Source: Alphaproteobacteria bacterium (GTDB lineage: Bacteria > Pseudomonadota > Alphaproteobacteria > Sphingomonadales > Emcibacteraceae). From it: a stretch of DNA of 5,295 nt. The position numbers and the translations under genes were made by a program. Where the stretch lies: contig JAADGA010000125.1 of NCBI GenBank assembly GCA_013152615.1, forward strand, positions 1 through 5,295, in the 5' to 3' direction. The notes under the pieces were generated by a model, which ran no database searches, had not been told where the DNA came from, and saw nothing but the letters and a program-made list of their open reading frames with translations. Each line of letters begins with the position of its first letter. The stretch's first letter is position 1. Shown one piece after another: positions 4,971-5,295 of the stretch.

Positions 4971-5295
4971 ATGCCAAATGATAATATATTAAATAATAAT
5001 GTTATTCCGGTTGTTGCGGTTGAATTCTCGCGCCCTGTTGATGTAACCCTGCTTGGCAGGAAGGGGCGATCTTTTGAATTTCAGGTCGGCGCGGCGGAAA
5101 GGGCGGCGCTTGCCCGGCGATATTCTGTTGTTTCTATCGACAGGCTTGAGGCCCAATGTGATATTATTCCGGAGCGCAAGGGCTGTTTCAGGTTAAACGG
5201 CGGCTTTACGGCGGCTGTGGTGCAATTATGCGTTATCTCCCTTGAAACCGTAGCGGAGCGGGTCACGGGCAAATTCAGCCTGCTGCTGCAACAAC
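4971..5295 (+). CDS. DUF177 (YceD family) protein, 3' end cut by window edge
   Basis: An open frame starts at ATG 4971 and runs off the window after 108 complete codons. It shows the DUF177 pattern: VEFSRPVDVT (17-26), a charged segment with ERAALARRYSVVSIDRLEA (43-61), and the conserved VVQLCVISLETV block (83-94) with the invariant-looking Cys of the family. YceD-family proteins are small cytoplasmic proteins; in plants and in E. coli they are tied to 23S rRNA processing or accumulation, and in many bacteria the gene lies beside rpmF or plsX. The N-terminus (NDNILNNN) is AT-rich and variable. No clear Shine-Dalgarno precedes the ATG; the 57-base gap is A-rich. plsX and fabH would be expected next, from family synteny. 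Confidence 0.88.
   Translation, partial: MPNDNILNNNVIPVVAVEFSRPVDVTLLGRKGRSFEFQVGAAERAALARRYSVVSIDRLEAQCDIIPERKGCFRLNGGFTAAVVQLCVISLETVAERVTGKFSLLLQQ

Noticed and set aside
5081..5272. Minus-strand open frame at the right edge
   Set aside because: It is antisense to the DUF177 gene, which carries its conserved Q-x-C-V-x-S-L-E block.

Overview
The window looks like a chromosomal segment of an alphaproteobacterium of intermediate GC content. The main evidence is the right-hand block: a BamE lipoprotein gene divergent from a ubiquinol-cytochrome c chaperone gene (CBP3/UQCC1 family), followed by a DUF177/YceD gene. In Alphaproteobacteria this block normally runs on into plsX and fabH. A PAS_5-type protein, a family found mostly in Alphaproteobacteria, agrees with this. 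No mobile element, tRNA, rRNA or CRISPR array is visible.

Layout. (1) 1-1028, plus strand: 3' part of an alpha-methylacyl-CoA racemase-like member of the family III CoA-transferases, with its upstream end outside the window. (2) 1134-1592, plus: a small PAS_5 protein with a non-ATG (TTG) start behind a strong Shine-Dalgarno. It converges on uppP with a 2-base gap. (3) 4207 down to 1595, minus: a tight four-gene run, bamE, then a secreted FMN-binding protein, a PepSY-type membrane protein, and uppP. The junctions are a 6-base gap, a 35-base overlap and a 17-base gap, which suggests one transcript. (4) 4208-4385: a 178-base divergent intergenic region. It holds a triplicated ribosome-binding-site repeat just before the chaperone gene and a 9-base inverted repeat. 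(5) 4386-4913, plus: the cytochrome bc1 assembly chaperone. (6) 4971-5295, plus: the 5' part of a DUF177 gene cut by the window edge.

How the genes fit together. The minus-strand run concerns the cell envelope. BamE helps insert outer-membrane proteins, and UppP recycles the undecaprenyl carrier of peptidoglycan and polysaccharide synthesis. The two genes between them look like an extracytoplasmic flavin redox module: a periplasmic protein with the covalent-flavinylation motif and a membrane partner with histidines flanking its first helix. The plus-strand genes on the right belong to respiratory complex assembly and to a conserved block next to fatty-acid/phospholipid synthesis genes.

Most of the window is ordinary. 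The points most worth a second look are the flavin/PepSY pair inside a bamE-uppP operon, the triplicated Shine-Dalgarno repeat with its possible alternative RNA pairing, and the palindromic, decoy-ATG start region of the PAS_5 gene.
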